Positions 1 to 11,334 of a DNA stretch of 64,000 nucleotides are shown in pieces. This DNA is from Pratylenchus scribneri (lineage: Eukaryota; Nematoda; Chromadorea; Rhabditida; Pratylenchidae). Location: the NCBI GenBank assembly GCA_030063045.1, contig JAQSEB010000023.1:5704001-5768000 (forward strand), read 5' to 3'. Within the stretch, counting starts at the first letter, position 1; the number at the start of each line of letters is the position of its first letter. The translations under genes were made by a program, and so were the position numbers. The notes beneath the pieces are model-generated. The model was not told where the DNA came from. It ran no database searches and was given only the letters and a program-made list of their open reading frames with translations.

Positions 1-11
1 TATAATATATA

Positions 12-360
12 TGTTTCAGCCGATTTGGAGGAATTGGGCCAATTTATCAGGTTGGCCCGTTTTGAGAATCTCAGCTTCTAGACATCGTACAGACTCCAGA
101 ATAGGCTCATTCGATTCGGCATGGTCGATTTATTTTTATGAAATTTTAATTTCAGACCGGTTTAAGATGTTTTACTTCCAGTTTCGCGAGATTCATATGA
201 TCCGAGCCCTAACCTAAACTGTAACCATAGCGCTAAACCGGTCTGAAATTGAAATCATAACATTTTTCCACCATGCCGAATCGAATGATCCCACTCTCAA
301 GTCTTTTTGACGCCTAGAAGCTGAGATTCACTAAATGGGCAAATTCCCCTAATTGGCTAT
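12..360. repeat. Long palindromic MITE, family P2, copy 1
   Basis: The left arm (about 30-200) and right arm (about 230-355) are near reverse complements. Both carry the block around TCTAGAAGCTGAGAT or its complement, a GATTCGGCATGG block and a ACCGGTCTGAAATT block. A second copy lies near 12.9-13.25 kb. No coding sequence is seen. It lies in an asparaginase intron if that gene starts left of the window. Ends are approximate. Confidence 0.7.
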
Positions 361-499
361 ATTTGGGACCGTGGTGAATAGAATAGCGGAGGGGAGGGTG
401 AGCTGTAAATCGACTGCCCCCAATCACCTGCTCCTTTTATAATACGATAGTACCGAAAATACGAAAATATTAATAAAAAGTAAAAACATAAATTTTCAG

Positions 500-3400
500 T
501 GTATGCGCCTCAAAAGGAATATTTAACCAACTTATTTCGCGATACACCCGCACTCAATGATATGGCATATGTGGAGAAGGCCTATGCCAATTCACACATC
601 AAGCCAAATAGTTTACCGCTCATTAAGGGCAATAGACGAGTCATTTATTGGGTATTTTTTTGCTGAAAATATTGTGAAGATGATCTTTTGTAAATGATAT
701 TAGGTAGTTCGACCTTGTAATTTTTGACTTTTAGATTTAGATAGTTCGATTCAAGTAGATCGTCTTTTTATTATATGTTGAAATAGGGTTGGCCCCCGTC
801 GCCCGGGGGACGATTTTCGGGGACGGGGAATTGCGGGGAGGCAAGCTTCGGGGACGGGGACGGGGATTTTCCAAACTTCGGGGACGGGGGCAAAAAATCC
901 CGGGGGCGGGGACCCCGAAATTTCGGTAATTTTGCAACTTTTTTTTTCATCTTTCAAAAAAATTTTTTATAATGAATTGTGAAATGAAAAAAGAAGATGA
1001 TTTAACGTATAAATATCATTTTATATGCAAGAAAATAAAGAAAAAAAGATGATTTAGTTGAGTTTTGCAAAAAAATTTTTCCTTAAAATTTCCTCCGAAA
1101 TCCCCGACCTCACGGGGAGGGGAACGGGGAATGGCTCCCAAATTTTCGGGGAAGGGGACGGAGGGCAAAAAAGCCCGGGGACGGGGGGGGGGGGAACGGG
1201 GACGGGGAGGCGACGGGGGCCAACCCTATGTTGAAATAAAACTATTTTTTTACCGCATAGCAATTTTAGAACAAATAATAGTCCCTAAAAACCTAATAAC
1301 AATTTGTAAATCTCATCGAGACGCATCGATTGATATATATTTTTCTGGTTTGGCCCAAAATTAAAGAGTTTAAAACCATAAACTAAAGATGGTTTAAACG
1401 GTTTACTCTTAAATTTTGGTCCAAAATCAGACAAATTATATATCAATCGATCCGTCTCGATGAAGAATCTACACATTAGTATAAGGTTTATACTTTATAC
1501 GATCTAAAGCCGGTTTATGATTGTAGGTAAAAAATAGTAATCTATTTTGAAATAATGTGAAAAAAATAAAGAGACGAATTATTGTATGTCGAACAAATGT
1601 TGCTTGCAAAAAAAGCCGGTATCCCGAAAAATGGTATTTAAAAATTAATTAAATTTAAAATTTTAATTATGTTATCTTTATTATTTATTTTTGTTATGTC
1701 CGAATGCGAAATAATAAAATAGTTTTATTCCAATAAATAAATAATACGAATTATAATTGGGATGAGAATGAGAACAGACAATAATAAATTGGGACAAAGT
1801 CAAAGACTGAGATAAATGTGGGGAAATGGGAATCTTTATATAGGGACGGAATTATATGAATTGCCAGGGGATATAAGATCATGTCAAATTTAAATCATCT
1901 TTCAAATACACCACAATTTTTTATTATAAATATTTTTACAAGATTTTTACCAATTTTCTTCATTGTTATGTATAGATGATAGAATATTCGCCATTGTTGG
2001 ACTCATCGGAAATGGGCTTTGCAGACTGGATTCGCATTGCCAATGTAAATATTATAACTTAAAACAATAAGTGGTTGCCAATATAGAAAATTAAGATTAC
2101 AAATTAAATTAATACATCAAGAGAAAATAAATTTGCAAAAAACATAGAAGAAAGTTTTGCTTAATTAAACTTTTTATAAGTGCTGTTTTCTCTATTTTTA
2201 TAAAGCGTTACCATTCTTGAAATATATTTTACAGGCTTAAAGAATGCTCAGCAATTGAGGAAGATAATACTAGTCTGTTAACGGGGGTGGGGGTGGGTGG
2301 GGGGTTAAAGAGCTTTATACACTCCTATATCCCTATCCCTACCCTACCCTTAAAACCCATCCGGCTCTACCCTAACCTTACCCTAACCCTGCCCTAAATA
2401 AGGTTTGTCAAGATCCCTAATGAGGTTTAGGGTAGGGTAGGGTTAGCTTTGAGTAGGCCCGGATGGGTTATAGTAGGGGTAGGTTAGATTTTTAGATTTT
2501 AGAATTCCCTCCCTTACTTTTTTTCAGTCAACTAAGTACCGGGGGAGGTAGAATAATAAATTATCGTGTGAACCCCCCCCCCCCCCCCACAATATCAGAC
2601 TAATAGTACCTGGAAAAATTAGAAATGCACCTACCCAGGGATAACCGATAATTTTCTTATTGTTTAAATTTTTAAATTTTATAATAGAAAAATCAAATTT
2701 ACTAATAAATTCTAAATAAAAGGACATTCAAAAACACTATGATCACTATGATGGATTTGTTATTTTGCATGGCACCGATACAATGGCCTATACTGCCAGT
2801 GCACTCTCATTCATGTTGGAGAATTTGGGCAAACCAGTAGTGTTGACCGGTTCTCAAGTATATTTTTTTAATTGTGCAAATTACCGAGCAGAGCTGTGCC
2901 GATAAGGGATGGGTTCGATGACTCAAAAAAATCGAAATTTCGAAAGGTCAAAAAATTTCCCAATGCCGAAAAACGACATTTCGATCACAAAAATGACCGA
3001 ATCAAAAATCGAACCCATACCTTTTGTCGATTCCGGCTCAGGAGTCGGAGCCTAAATTTTCTGTAATCAAACCTTTTTCTCCCACGCAGATACCGATGTG
3101 TGAGGTACGCTCGGATGGATTGATGAATGTGGTGGGCGCATTGACAATCGCTGGCACACATGATATCCCCGAAGTGAGTGTGCTCTTCAACAACAAATTG
3201 CTTCGAGGCAATCGCTCAATGAAGTTGGACAATCATAGCTTGGATGCCTTCCAAACACCGAATATGGCTCCGCTGGCAACATTGGACATTTCTATAAATG
3301 GTATTAAAAATTTCTAACAATTTTGATAATATAAGTAAATAATCTAAACAAAAAATTATACAATATTTTCATCTTTAAGTAAATGATGATTTGATTTTCC

Positions 3401-6400
3401 GAAGTGGTTCTATGAAGCCGTTTTCAGCGCAAACGCACCTGGAACAAAATGTGGCGGTGTTGCGCGTTTTTCCCTCAATGACAATTGAATATGTAAGTTA
3501 ATTATTTAAATAAATGGATATTTTGGCTCTATGTTGCTTTTATTATTTGGCAAATTCTATCAAAAAACTACTAAGAATTTTATTATTAAAATAATTTTAA
3601 AATATTAATTGAAAAATAAATTTAAAAAAAAACAAAATTTTATAACAAAAATAAATGGAATTTGCTTCAAAAAATAATCCAAATTTACCTATGAATATAA
3701 TCTCATATAATATTATTAATACAAAAATGCATATAATAAAGAAAAATTTTTTATTTAGACTATTATTCCAAAAAGATATTTATAAAATTAAAAAAAAATG
3801 GAAAATATATAAATGAAACTAGATTTTAGATATTTAATAATCATAATCTTATTCATAAAGTCAAATAAAAAAGTAAAGATGAAATAAAACTCCAAAGGTT
3901 CGCGCCATACTCAATCCCGAGACAAAAGGGGTTGTGATGCAATCATATGGAGCAGGGAATGTGCCGGCACAAAACGAGGAATTTATGGAAGAAATTGCCA
4001 AGGCCGTAGAGAGGGGCTGCATTGTTGTGAACATTTCACAATGCATCAAGGGAACTGTTGCAGCAGACTATGAAACTGGAAAGGTAGGCCAATTAGGGCC
4101 GAGAAAAAGCTTATTATCAATATGAATAGAGCAAGGATTTATATTGACGAAAAATCCCGAAATATTTATTGAAATATTGATGAAAAAATCTCAAAATATT
4201 GCCGAAAATGGCAAAATAAAGGAAAAATATTGATGAAATATTTATGAAAATTTTTTTGAAAATGAAAAATTTTAGCAAAAAATTTTTAAATTTCATTTCT
4301 ATAAAAAAATATTTATAAACATTGTTAAAAAAATGCCAAAAATCAATTTTATAATTAATTTTTCAAAAGATTCCAAAATCAATTTTTCACTATTTTTTCA
4401 AAAAATTTTCATTTTTTTCAAAAAACTATACAATTTTGTGAAAATCTTCAAAATAATGATGTGGGAAAATATTAATAAATAGTGCAAAAATATCATGAAA
4501 ATCAACAAATACATTGATAGAACATGTTTTCGTTGGTTTTAAGCTATTTTAAATTCGCAAATAAAATATTTAAATCAATATAAAAATTTCTGCTCTCTTT
4601 TTATTATTATTATTATTATTATCAATATGACTATGGCTGACAATACTAATAAAATGTTTATGTTTACCAATTAAATTCTTTCTCTATTATTCTCCTTTAC
4701 CGAAAAAATCTATAATAATATTTAAAATAAAGAAGCTCTTTTTACAGCATAAAGATTAGCATTTTAATCGGATATATTGGTTGGTATAAAATAAGGAAAA
4801 ATAAATGAGAATTTATTCCATTTGCATCGATATAACTAACAAAATATTCAACCCAGGTTTTGTCCGACAAAGGGGTAATTTTTGGCTCGGACATGACCAC
4901 CGAAGCCGCTCTAACCAAATTGGCTTATGTGCTGGCAAAGAAAGAATGGAACCCTGAAAAGAAGAAAGAGGTATTTGCATTGGGAAATATTTAATGTTGT
5001 AAGAAATTTAACAAATTTATTAAGAATATTAATTTCCCGAAATTCTTTCGCGTAGAACAACATTATATTTTTGAGGCCTTATAACTTGACCATAACTAAG
5101 TATTAGGGTTCATGGTTAGGTTCAGGACAGGATAGGATTAGGGGCTTGGGGTTAGGGATTCTTAAAGAAGTGTGATTTGGCCAAGTATAAGTCTTAAAAA
5201 TATATTTTTCAACAGGAAAGAATTTCGGCAAATTAATTATTTTTTCGGATATTTAATAGACTCCCAATTTATAAAATAAATCTATTGCTCGCAGCCATAA
5301 TATATAAAGAAATAATATACCTTTATTAAATATAATTTAAATGCATTTTTTAAATATATAAGAAAAATTTTGTAGTTGAAATGGAATTATAAATGGCAAC
5401 CATAACCTAAAGGAATGAATAATGCATTTTTAAATTTAGAAAAAAATTTTTATTTTTAATAAGATGATTAATATTAAAACTTGTATTCAAAAATTCCATA
5501 TTATATAAGAAAAATTCAGATGATGAGTATCTCGTTGGCTGGCGAAATGAATGTTGTTGAATCAAATGTTCTGAAAAGAAGTCTTTCTTCAATTAATTCG
5601 TGTAGGTGGCTTATTTAATATATGCGCGTTAGGGTGCTTCGAAGCGGCATCAAAACCAGGCTCTGTATCGATCTCAAAAAATCCGTTATTCTATAAAAGA
5701 TATGGCTCCAAAAAATCCGATAGCCGATATGATAAAAAATCCGATATTTTCGGATATCTGATGCGATATGGATAAAAAATTTAAAAATTTTTTTTTCATG
5801 TGAAAAAATTTAAATTTCTAGCTAGTTTTGCAAATTGACCCCCTAGAAATTCGATTTATGCTCCAGCTGTTTCGATAGTAAAAAGACGTTATAATATTGG
5901 ATTTTTCCAAAAATCCGATAAGGATATTCCGATGTCCGATATTGTTCCAAAAATCTGATATTTTCCGATAACCAATACAATAAACATCCCTGATCCCAAC
6001 GCTCGTATATCGAATTCATATTGACAATAAAACGAATTTTATTCTTCGCTATTAAAGCAATTTTAATAAGCTTTTTATGAAAAGGGCTATAATATAAAGA
6101 AAGAACAAATTATGCGAATTTTCTTTTAAATGATAATAAATTATTAAACTTATAAGTTATTTTTAGGAATATAGCAAAGAAAATTTTTTCAAATAATTGA
6201 ATGAATTTTATTAACTATTTTCTCACCTTTTAGTTGCTGGTAAGGCGGAAAAAATTTTCCCAATGACTTCCGCAGAAATTAGAGATATATTGATAAATGC
6301 TTTGATCAGCAATGCTGCATTCAAGAATGATATGAACGGATTGGAGGTATGTCGTTTAGGAATTAATGATTCATTTTTGAGCCGGAAACCTGTGTTATTC

Positions 6401-9086
6401 AAATAAAAAAAATATTCAAATTGTTAATTAATAATTTAAGAAAAAATATTTTTGCGCTTGCCAATATTATTTGAAATTACATTTTTAATTGATACTATTT
6501 TTGCAGACAACAAATATACTTTTTAGTGACAAAATAGAGTTTTTGATTTCCAATAAATCAGTCAGTTCTAGACCCCATAACCTTATACTAATTTGTAGAA
6601 CTCATCAAGACGCATCGATTGGTATATAATTTGTAATGGTTTGTGCCCATTTTTAAACCATATTTCGGAATTTTGGTTCTAAATTCTCTAATTTTGGGCC
6701 AAAACCCAGCATATTATATACCATTTGATGAGACTCGATGAGATATACAAATTATTATTTGTTGGGTTTAAAACCGGTTTCTGATATTTCAGAAGTCAAG
6801 AACATGTTTTTTTGAAAAAAAAAAACATTTTTGACGGTGAATCCTTTTCTATCAATTTTCCAATTAAAATTGAGGCCTAATTTTCTAGGACCCTTTCTTA
6901 GTCTCTTTCTAATTGATTCTGAATTGAATTGATTACAGAAACTCAATTTGAGCGGTGCCAAATTATACGTCAAGGACTACCATATGCGCTCGGCTTTGCA
7001 TGTGGCTGCGGCGGCTGGCAGTGTAGAAAGTGTGAAATATTTGCTAAAACATGGCGCCAATGTACATATTAGGTAATTTGATCTAGAAAAGAATATGTCA
7101 ATTTTATATCAAATATAATATTTTTGAAAGAATGGACTCTATGTGTCCGGTGTCATATTTCGAATTGCTGATTTTTGAGATTTTATTCTATATATATTGA
7201 TGTTGAGATTGTGCCTTCCTAGTTTTTGACAAATATAAAGAAGTGTGGTCTAGTTGAATTTTGATTTTAAAAAGCAGATAAACACATTTTTAAGGATGAT
7301 TCAGTTTACTGGATACGAATCTGAGCTCGGATTTTTGATATCTTACCAGCTTGGTAAGGTAATGGCAACTTTAGCAAGAAATATCGAAAAGGTGGGACCA
7401 AGGGTATTTTTGTTGAAAATTGTTTTATGGCCATATAATAGCTCAAACAACGCAGCTCGATGAGCTGAATTGAATGCTATCTTTTTAAAAAAGTAATATG
7501 CAGTAGTTATTGGCAAGTTATGTCTGATGAAAAATATTTTATCATGTTATGTTATTTTTTACTTCTAATTTGGGTAAAATGAAATATGCCATTCGATTCA
7601 GCCCATTGAGCTGCGTTGATTGATCTATTTTATGGTCATATAAAAATTTTCACCAAAAAAACTCTTATTCCCCCTCGCTTTTTCTTGGTAAAAGTTGGCA
7701 TTACTTTAACATGCTAGAATGGACGTCAGCTTCGGATCCAGCATCATTTTTTACTCTAGAAAATGTTTTTTATATTATTTCTGGGGCCGGATTCTTTAGG
7801 ATTGATCACAATTGTTTGAAAGTTTATAAATTAAAATGATATTATTTTAAAATTAAATAAAAAGTTCATTTTATTTCTCAGAGATGATAACAACGAGAAT
7901 CCTTTGATAAGTGCAGTAAAATCACAGCAAATGGAGATAATCAAAATGATCAAGGCGGCCGGTGGCAAATTGCATATTGATCGGGAAAAACTTGGTAATT
8001 TTAATCGACTTTAATGATTCCCAAAAATGCCCATTAAAATTTTTACAATTTATATAAAACAGGCAATGAAAGTTGTCAAATTTAAAAATCCCTTTTTCGA
8101 AAATATTTCTTATTTTTATAATTTATGATTTACAATATTAAGGCACCGAACTTTGCATGGCAGCTTTGATGGATAATTTAGAGGCAATCAAATGTTGGCA
8201 TGCCGCTGGTGCTGGTTCAAATGACTTTGACCTGTCAGCACCGGATCACCATAAGCGCACAGCACTTCATGTGGTTCGTTTGGGAAAAAACTATTATAAA
8301 TTGTTGGACAGTTCCATTAAAAAGCAAAAATAATCCTGAATACAATAGGGGAAATGCTGAAATCCCAACAGGCTTGTCCCAAGTCACTCGAAGCTCGAAA
8401 CTAGAAGTCTTTGGCGACTCAAAACTTGAAGCTCGAAATTTCGATCGACATTATTCACATTTTTTGGCTATATAATTTAAACTTTTAGAGGACATTTTTT
8501 GCCAAAATTTCCCGACCATTTTCACTCACTTTTCCTTTTAAACCGGTTTCAAAAAAATTGAACTTCGATATTTTGGGATAGGTGACCAAAATGACTAAAA
8601 TGGCCATAACTTTTTTGATTTTGAATTTGAGACAGATTCGCGATTAGCTCATCGAGACGCGTCGAACGATATATAATATGACCCTACATTCCAAAATTCT
8701 ATTTTTTCCAAACCGGTTAATAAACCCTATACTGGTTCAACCAAAAAAGATAATGGAAAATTAATGCTAGATTCGGATTCCCCATCATAGAAAACCATTA
8801 AATAAAAGTTAAATTTTTTTGGAAAAATTATGTGGTCTAAAGAGAACTATTTATTACCTTTTTCTTATTATAGGCAGCCTCCCAGGCTAATTATCCAATT
8901 TGTGAATTTCTTATCACCAATGGGGCTGATGTTAAAGCAAAAAACCAATATGGCGAAACAGCATTAGAAGAGGCTCAAAAACAGCTAAAAGGGCAACATC
9001 TGTTAAAAGGCGAATTACAAAAAGTTATTCAATTATTATTGCGCAGTGTCAGAGGAGGAAAACACCAAAGGGCCAAAAGCGGGTAA
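500..9086 (+). CDS. L-asparaginase / 60 kDa lysophospholipase with C-terminal ankyrin repeats (5' end outside window)
   Basis: Expected to hydrolyse L-asparagine; animal homologues are also called 60 kDa lysophospholipase. Exons by eye: 500-651, 1976-2044, 2723-2857, 3090-3300, 3380-3492, 3898-4083, 4857-4970, 6234-6346, 6939-7072, 7882-7994, 8143-8273, 8874-9086 (TAA). The first exons match the type I asparaginase core: [11 protein letters not shown], then [19 protein letters not shown] with the Thr-Asp catalytic pair, [24 protein letters not shown] and [13 protein letters not shown]. From exon 9 on there are about four ankyrin repeats ([19 protein letters not shown]). The N-terminal TGGTIG segment must lie left of the window. 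All junctions keep phase except 4970 to 6234, where one nucleotide (modulo 3) is missing, so a short exon, perhaps carrying the family NLRGE stretch, was not found. Introns hold MITEs, a solo LTR and two hAT-like elements. Confidence 0.9.
784..1228. mobile_element. hAT-like non-autonomous element with G-rich core, copy 1
   Basis: Perfect terminal inverted repeats start TAGGGTTGGCCCCCGTCGCC, flanked by a perfect 8-bp duplication TGTTGAAA at 776-783 and 1229-1236. The 8-bp duplication and TAGGG ends fit the hAT superfamily. The interior is a degenerate GGGGACGGGGACGG repeat that keeps spurious frames open. It lies in asparaginase intron 1. Related copies are at 18805-18995 and from 63665 to the window end. 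Confidence 0.88.
1283..1530. repeat. Palindromic MITE, family P1, copy 1
   Basis: Inverted arms carry CTCATCGAGACGCATCGATT (1313-1332) and its near complement (1446-1465) around a short centre. This is the commonest interspersed repeat here, with about eight copies. Ends are approximate. Confidence 0.75.
1692..1915. mobile_element. Solo LTR, copy 1
   Basis: It starts TGTTATGTCCG and ends ACACCACA (TG...CA ends), with a perfect 5-bp duplication ATTTT at 1687-1691 and 1916-1920. It is alignable along its length with 10801-11046. No internal retrotransposon sequence is present, as expected after LTR-LTR recombination. A 5-bp duplication fits Gypsy or BEL/Pao types; the superfamily is not decided. 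Confidence 0.85.
2280..2520. repeat. Palindromic CCCTA/TAGGG repeat with poly-G tract
   Basis: A G-rich tract (2281-2305) is followed by a run of CCCTACCCTA units and, about 100 bp on, the complementary TAGGGTAGGG run. Flanking arms ACCCATCCGG and CCGGATGGGT also pair. It resembles a MITE rather than a telomere, since nematode telomeres are usually TTAGGC repeats. It lies in asparaginase intron 2. Confidence 0.6.
4130..4560. repeat. AT-rich degenerate repeat in asparaginase intron
   Basis: Repeated AAATATTGATGAAA-like words, then AAAAAATTTTCA-like words, with no ORF. Short TTATTA microsatellites follow near 4600. Nothing else is recognised. Confidence 0.4.
5070..5205. repeat. GGTTAGGG-containing interspersed repeat
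   Basis: The unit runs from a TTATAACTTGACCATAA block through several TTAGGG-like words to a TTGGCCAAGTATAAG block. A related copy flanks the foldback element near 30.05 and 31.98 kb, in the opposite orientation and interrupted by that insertion. Confidence 0.5.
5657..5992. mobile_element. Old hAT-like element (degenerate)
   Basis: The ends read CAGGCTCTGTATCG and, reversed, CAGGGATGTTTATTG. Flanking octamers ATCAAAAC (5649-5656) and ATCCCAAC (5993-6000) match at 6 of 8 positions. The interior repeats AAAAATCCGATAT words. It is weaker than the other hAT-like calls because both the ends and the duplication are imperfect. Confidence 0.5.
6556..6795. repeat. Palindromic MITE, family P1, copy 2
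   Basis: It has arms with ACGCATCGATTGGTATATAA and its near complement plus the ACCGGTTT-like outer ends. It sits in asparaginase intron 8, just before the first ankyrin exon. Confidence 0.75.
7355..7710. repeat. Palindromic MITE, family P3
   Basis: The left arm holds CAACGCAGCTCGATGAGCTG and the right arm CCCATTGAGCTGCGTTG; outer arms (TTGGTAAAAGTTGGCAT and complement-like sequence) also pair. It lies in asparaginase intron 9. A related half copy is at 49275-49405. Confidence 0.65.
8630..8740. repeat. Palindromic MITE, family P1, partial copy
   Basis: One arm only (CTCATCGAGACGCGTCGAAC), then diverged sequence with an ACCGGTT end. It lies in asparaginase intron 11. Confidence 0.5.
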
Positions 9087-9523
9087 TTCATGAAAGAAAA
9101 TTGAAAAAAAGAATGGAAAGAATTGAAGCAGAAATTGTGATATTTTTCTCAAATTCCATATTTAATACCCGGTCTAGTTTGAATGAAATTCCCCCAACAA
9201 TTATCCAATGTTTTTTTTTGTAAAATGCATATTTTTGGGCCCCAAAATGTTTGATGAGTTAATTATGATTATAAAGTTAAGCATATTACAATATTTAAAC
9301 GAATCTATCAGCGATTTGGAATTTCTTTTATGGGATTTGTTAAATGTTGTTTGGAAGTGCGAAATGCCCAAGTCAATTTGGCAATTTATTTGGAAGTTTT
9401 TTTAAGAAAGAAAAGATCCTCAAAAATTTTTACCTGAATTATTTAACTTTTGTTTATCTTAACTTTCTAATCTAATGCTTTGTATAAAAAAGCGTACCAA
9501 AAATATTGCAATTGGTCCCTGCC

Positions 9524-10009
9524 CAGGGTGACCGTTTTACCACATAAATGTGGCTTTTGCCACATTTTCGACCATTCTCCCACATTTTTTCCACATTTTT
9601 GACTTTCCCCACATTTTTCCACATTTTTGAGATTTAGAAAATTTTTATTGAAAATCATTAAAATTCCGTAAATACCCTCTAAAAAAGCTAAAATTTTTCG
9701 CTGCGCGGCCATTTTTGACAAAAATTTTCCCCTATTGGGGCCATTTTTGTGGATAAAATTTTTCCTCTATTGTGTCATTTTTTGGCTAATAAGATTGCGA
9801 GAAAATTTCTGGCAATCAAGAATTTCTAAATAGAATAAAAACATTAGAAAAATAAAAAGAATAAATGGTTTAAATAAATTTTAACGAGTTTTAAAGCTTT
9901 TTAAAAAAATGCCACATTTTTTGCCACATTTTCGGAAAATTTTGCCACATTTTTCCTACATTTTTTATAGCAAAAGCCACATTTTTGGTCAAGTCAAACG
10001 GTCACCCTG
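9524..10009. mobile_element. hAT-like non-autonomous element (CCACATTTTT-rich)
   Basis: Perfect terminal inverted repeats CAGGGTGACCGTTT, flanked by a perfect 8-bp duplication TCCCTGCC at 9516-9523 and 10010-10017. CAGGG ends and an 8-bp duplication are typical of hAT. The interior is made of repeated CCACATTTTT words; there is no transposase. It lies about 440 bp downstream of the asparaginase stop. Confidence 0.92.
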
Positions 10010-10704
10010 TCCCTGCCCTATTCTGCTTCTTTTCTTCTTGATGCAATAAGGCAATTCATTCATTGGAATGAACAATTTGTCTTCTTTCATGTTTTCATCA
10101 TTCAATTTGAAGGGCTTCACTAAACCAAGGAATTGAATTATATTTTTTTTAAATGGAAATCCTTGCCGTTTCCGGGTAATGTTGTTGTCTAAAAATTTAA
10201 GACAAACCAAAACATTTTTTACATATTTCGATGCAAATGATTCATTTATAAAAAACCTTTTTGACCAATAATCATATATTTATTAATTCAAGGGTGACAT
10301 TGTTGTGACTTATTCTACTTCCGGGGAATATTTCCATAACATTTTCATTTTCCCACGGAATTTTTCCTCAATATATATATATTTTCTCATATTTCTACAT
10401 TTTTTGGCAGAAACTATTTTATTATTGTTTAAATCAATTCTAACTATAAAATAATTATTTTATGCAAAAATTTTCCCTGTCAAAAGCCAACATCAAGAAT
10501 AACCGAAAATGGATAATAATTAAATGAATATATTTTCGCGGTGCTCTGTAGTTTATCGAATTATGATTGTTGCCAACCTCTAGAAGAAAATGGAATGTTC
10601 AATTTAATTCAAGAGGCCAATTTTTTTGCCAAATGATTTATATTTTTTGTCGAAAAATCACATTCTTTTACCCGAATATTGGTTTTTCCTGAATAACTAG
10701 TTTC

Positions 10705-11210
10705 TAGTTGATCCTAGATCCCCAAATCATATAGGCATTTTACGGAGCTTATCGAGTCGCTTCTATTAATATATTATTTGTAGTGGTTTGGCCAAAATTG
10801 TGTTATGTCCGATGCGAATTTAAATAAAATAGATTTATTCAATGTCAATAATAAATGAATGAATAATAATAGGGATTTTGGAACAGAGAAAAGAGGGAAT
10901 ATTTGCACTTAACAATTACTGGGAATAACTCCAGACTGAGCTAAATGTGGGGAAAATCCAAAGTTTATAAAGGGAGGAAATATACATAAATTGCCAGGGG
11001 ATAAAAGGTCGTATTGTCAATTCAATTCTTCATCCAATACACCACAAATTGAAAGCATTAAACCGTTTAAACCCTATTTTGGTTTTTGGTTTATAACTCT
11101 TATAGTTTTGAACCAAACCCCAACAAACTAAAAATCAATCGACGCGTCTTGATGAGCAGTATAAAATGGATAAAAATTTGGGTGTCTATTATCAATTAGA
11201 AACTAGTTAT
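10705..11210. repeat. Palindromic MITE, family P1, copy split by an LTR insertion
   Basis: The left arm (about 10720-10800) and right arm (about 11052-11200, with ATCGACGCGTCTTGATGAGC) belong to one P1 element that was interrupted at AATTG by the solo LTR 10801-11046. The MITE is therefore older than the LTR insertion. Confidence 0.75.
10801..11046. mobile_element. Solo LTR, copy 2
   Basis: Starts TGTTATGTCCG, ends ACACCACA, with a perfect 5-bp duplication AATTG at 10796-10800 and 11047-11051. Same family as 1692-1915. Confidence 0.88.
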
Positions 11211-11334
11211 CCAAGAAAAAACCGATTTTTCGGCAAAAAATGTTTTCTTATTTAATTCATAATTTTAAATGCATTTTACTTCCATTTCTCGTAATTTTCC
11301 TTCAATTAAATTCGTCATTTTGCAGCGTACGTAA

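Larger units (their letters stand above)
10018..11334. other. Intergenic region between asparaginase and Sre gene
   Basis: No supported gene. It holds AT-rich sequence, the interrupted P1 MITE and the second solo LTR listed separately. A TTTTGCAG at 11318-11325, 9 nt before the Sre ATG, could be a splice or trans-splice acceptor. Confidence 0.5.

Noticed and set aside
784..1364. Gly/Arg- and Pro-rich frames in G-rich DNA (also at 18.8 and 63.7 kb)
   Set aside because: They fall within hAT-like elements made of GGGGACGGGG repeats.
2330..2480. Telomere-like CCCTA/TAGGG repeats
   Set aside because: Inverted arms and flanking complementary sequence indicate a MITE; nematode telomeres are normally TTAGGC.
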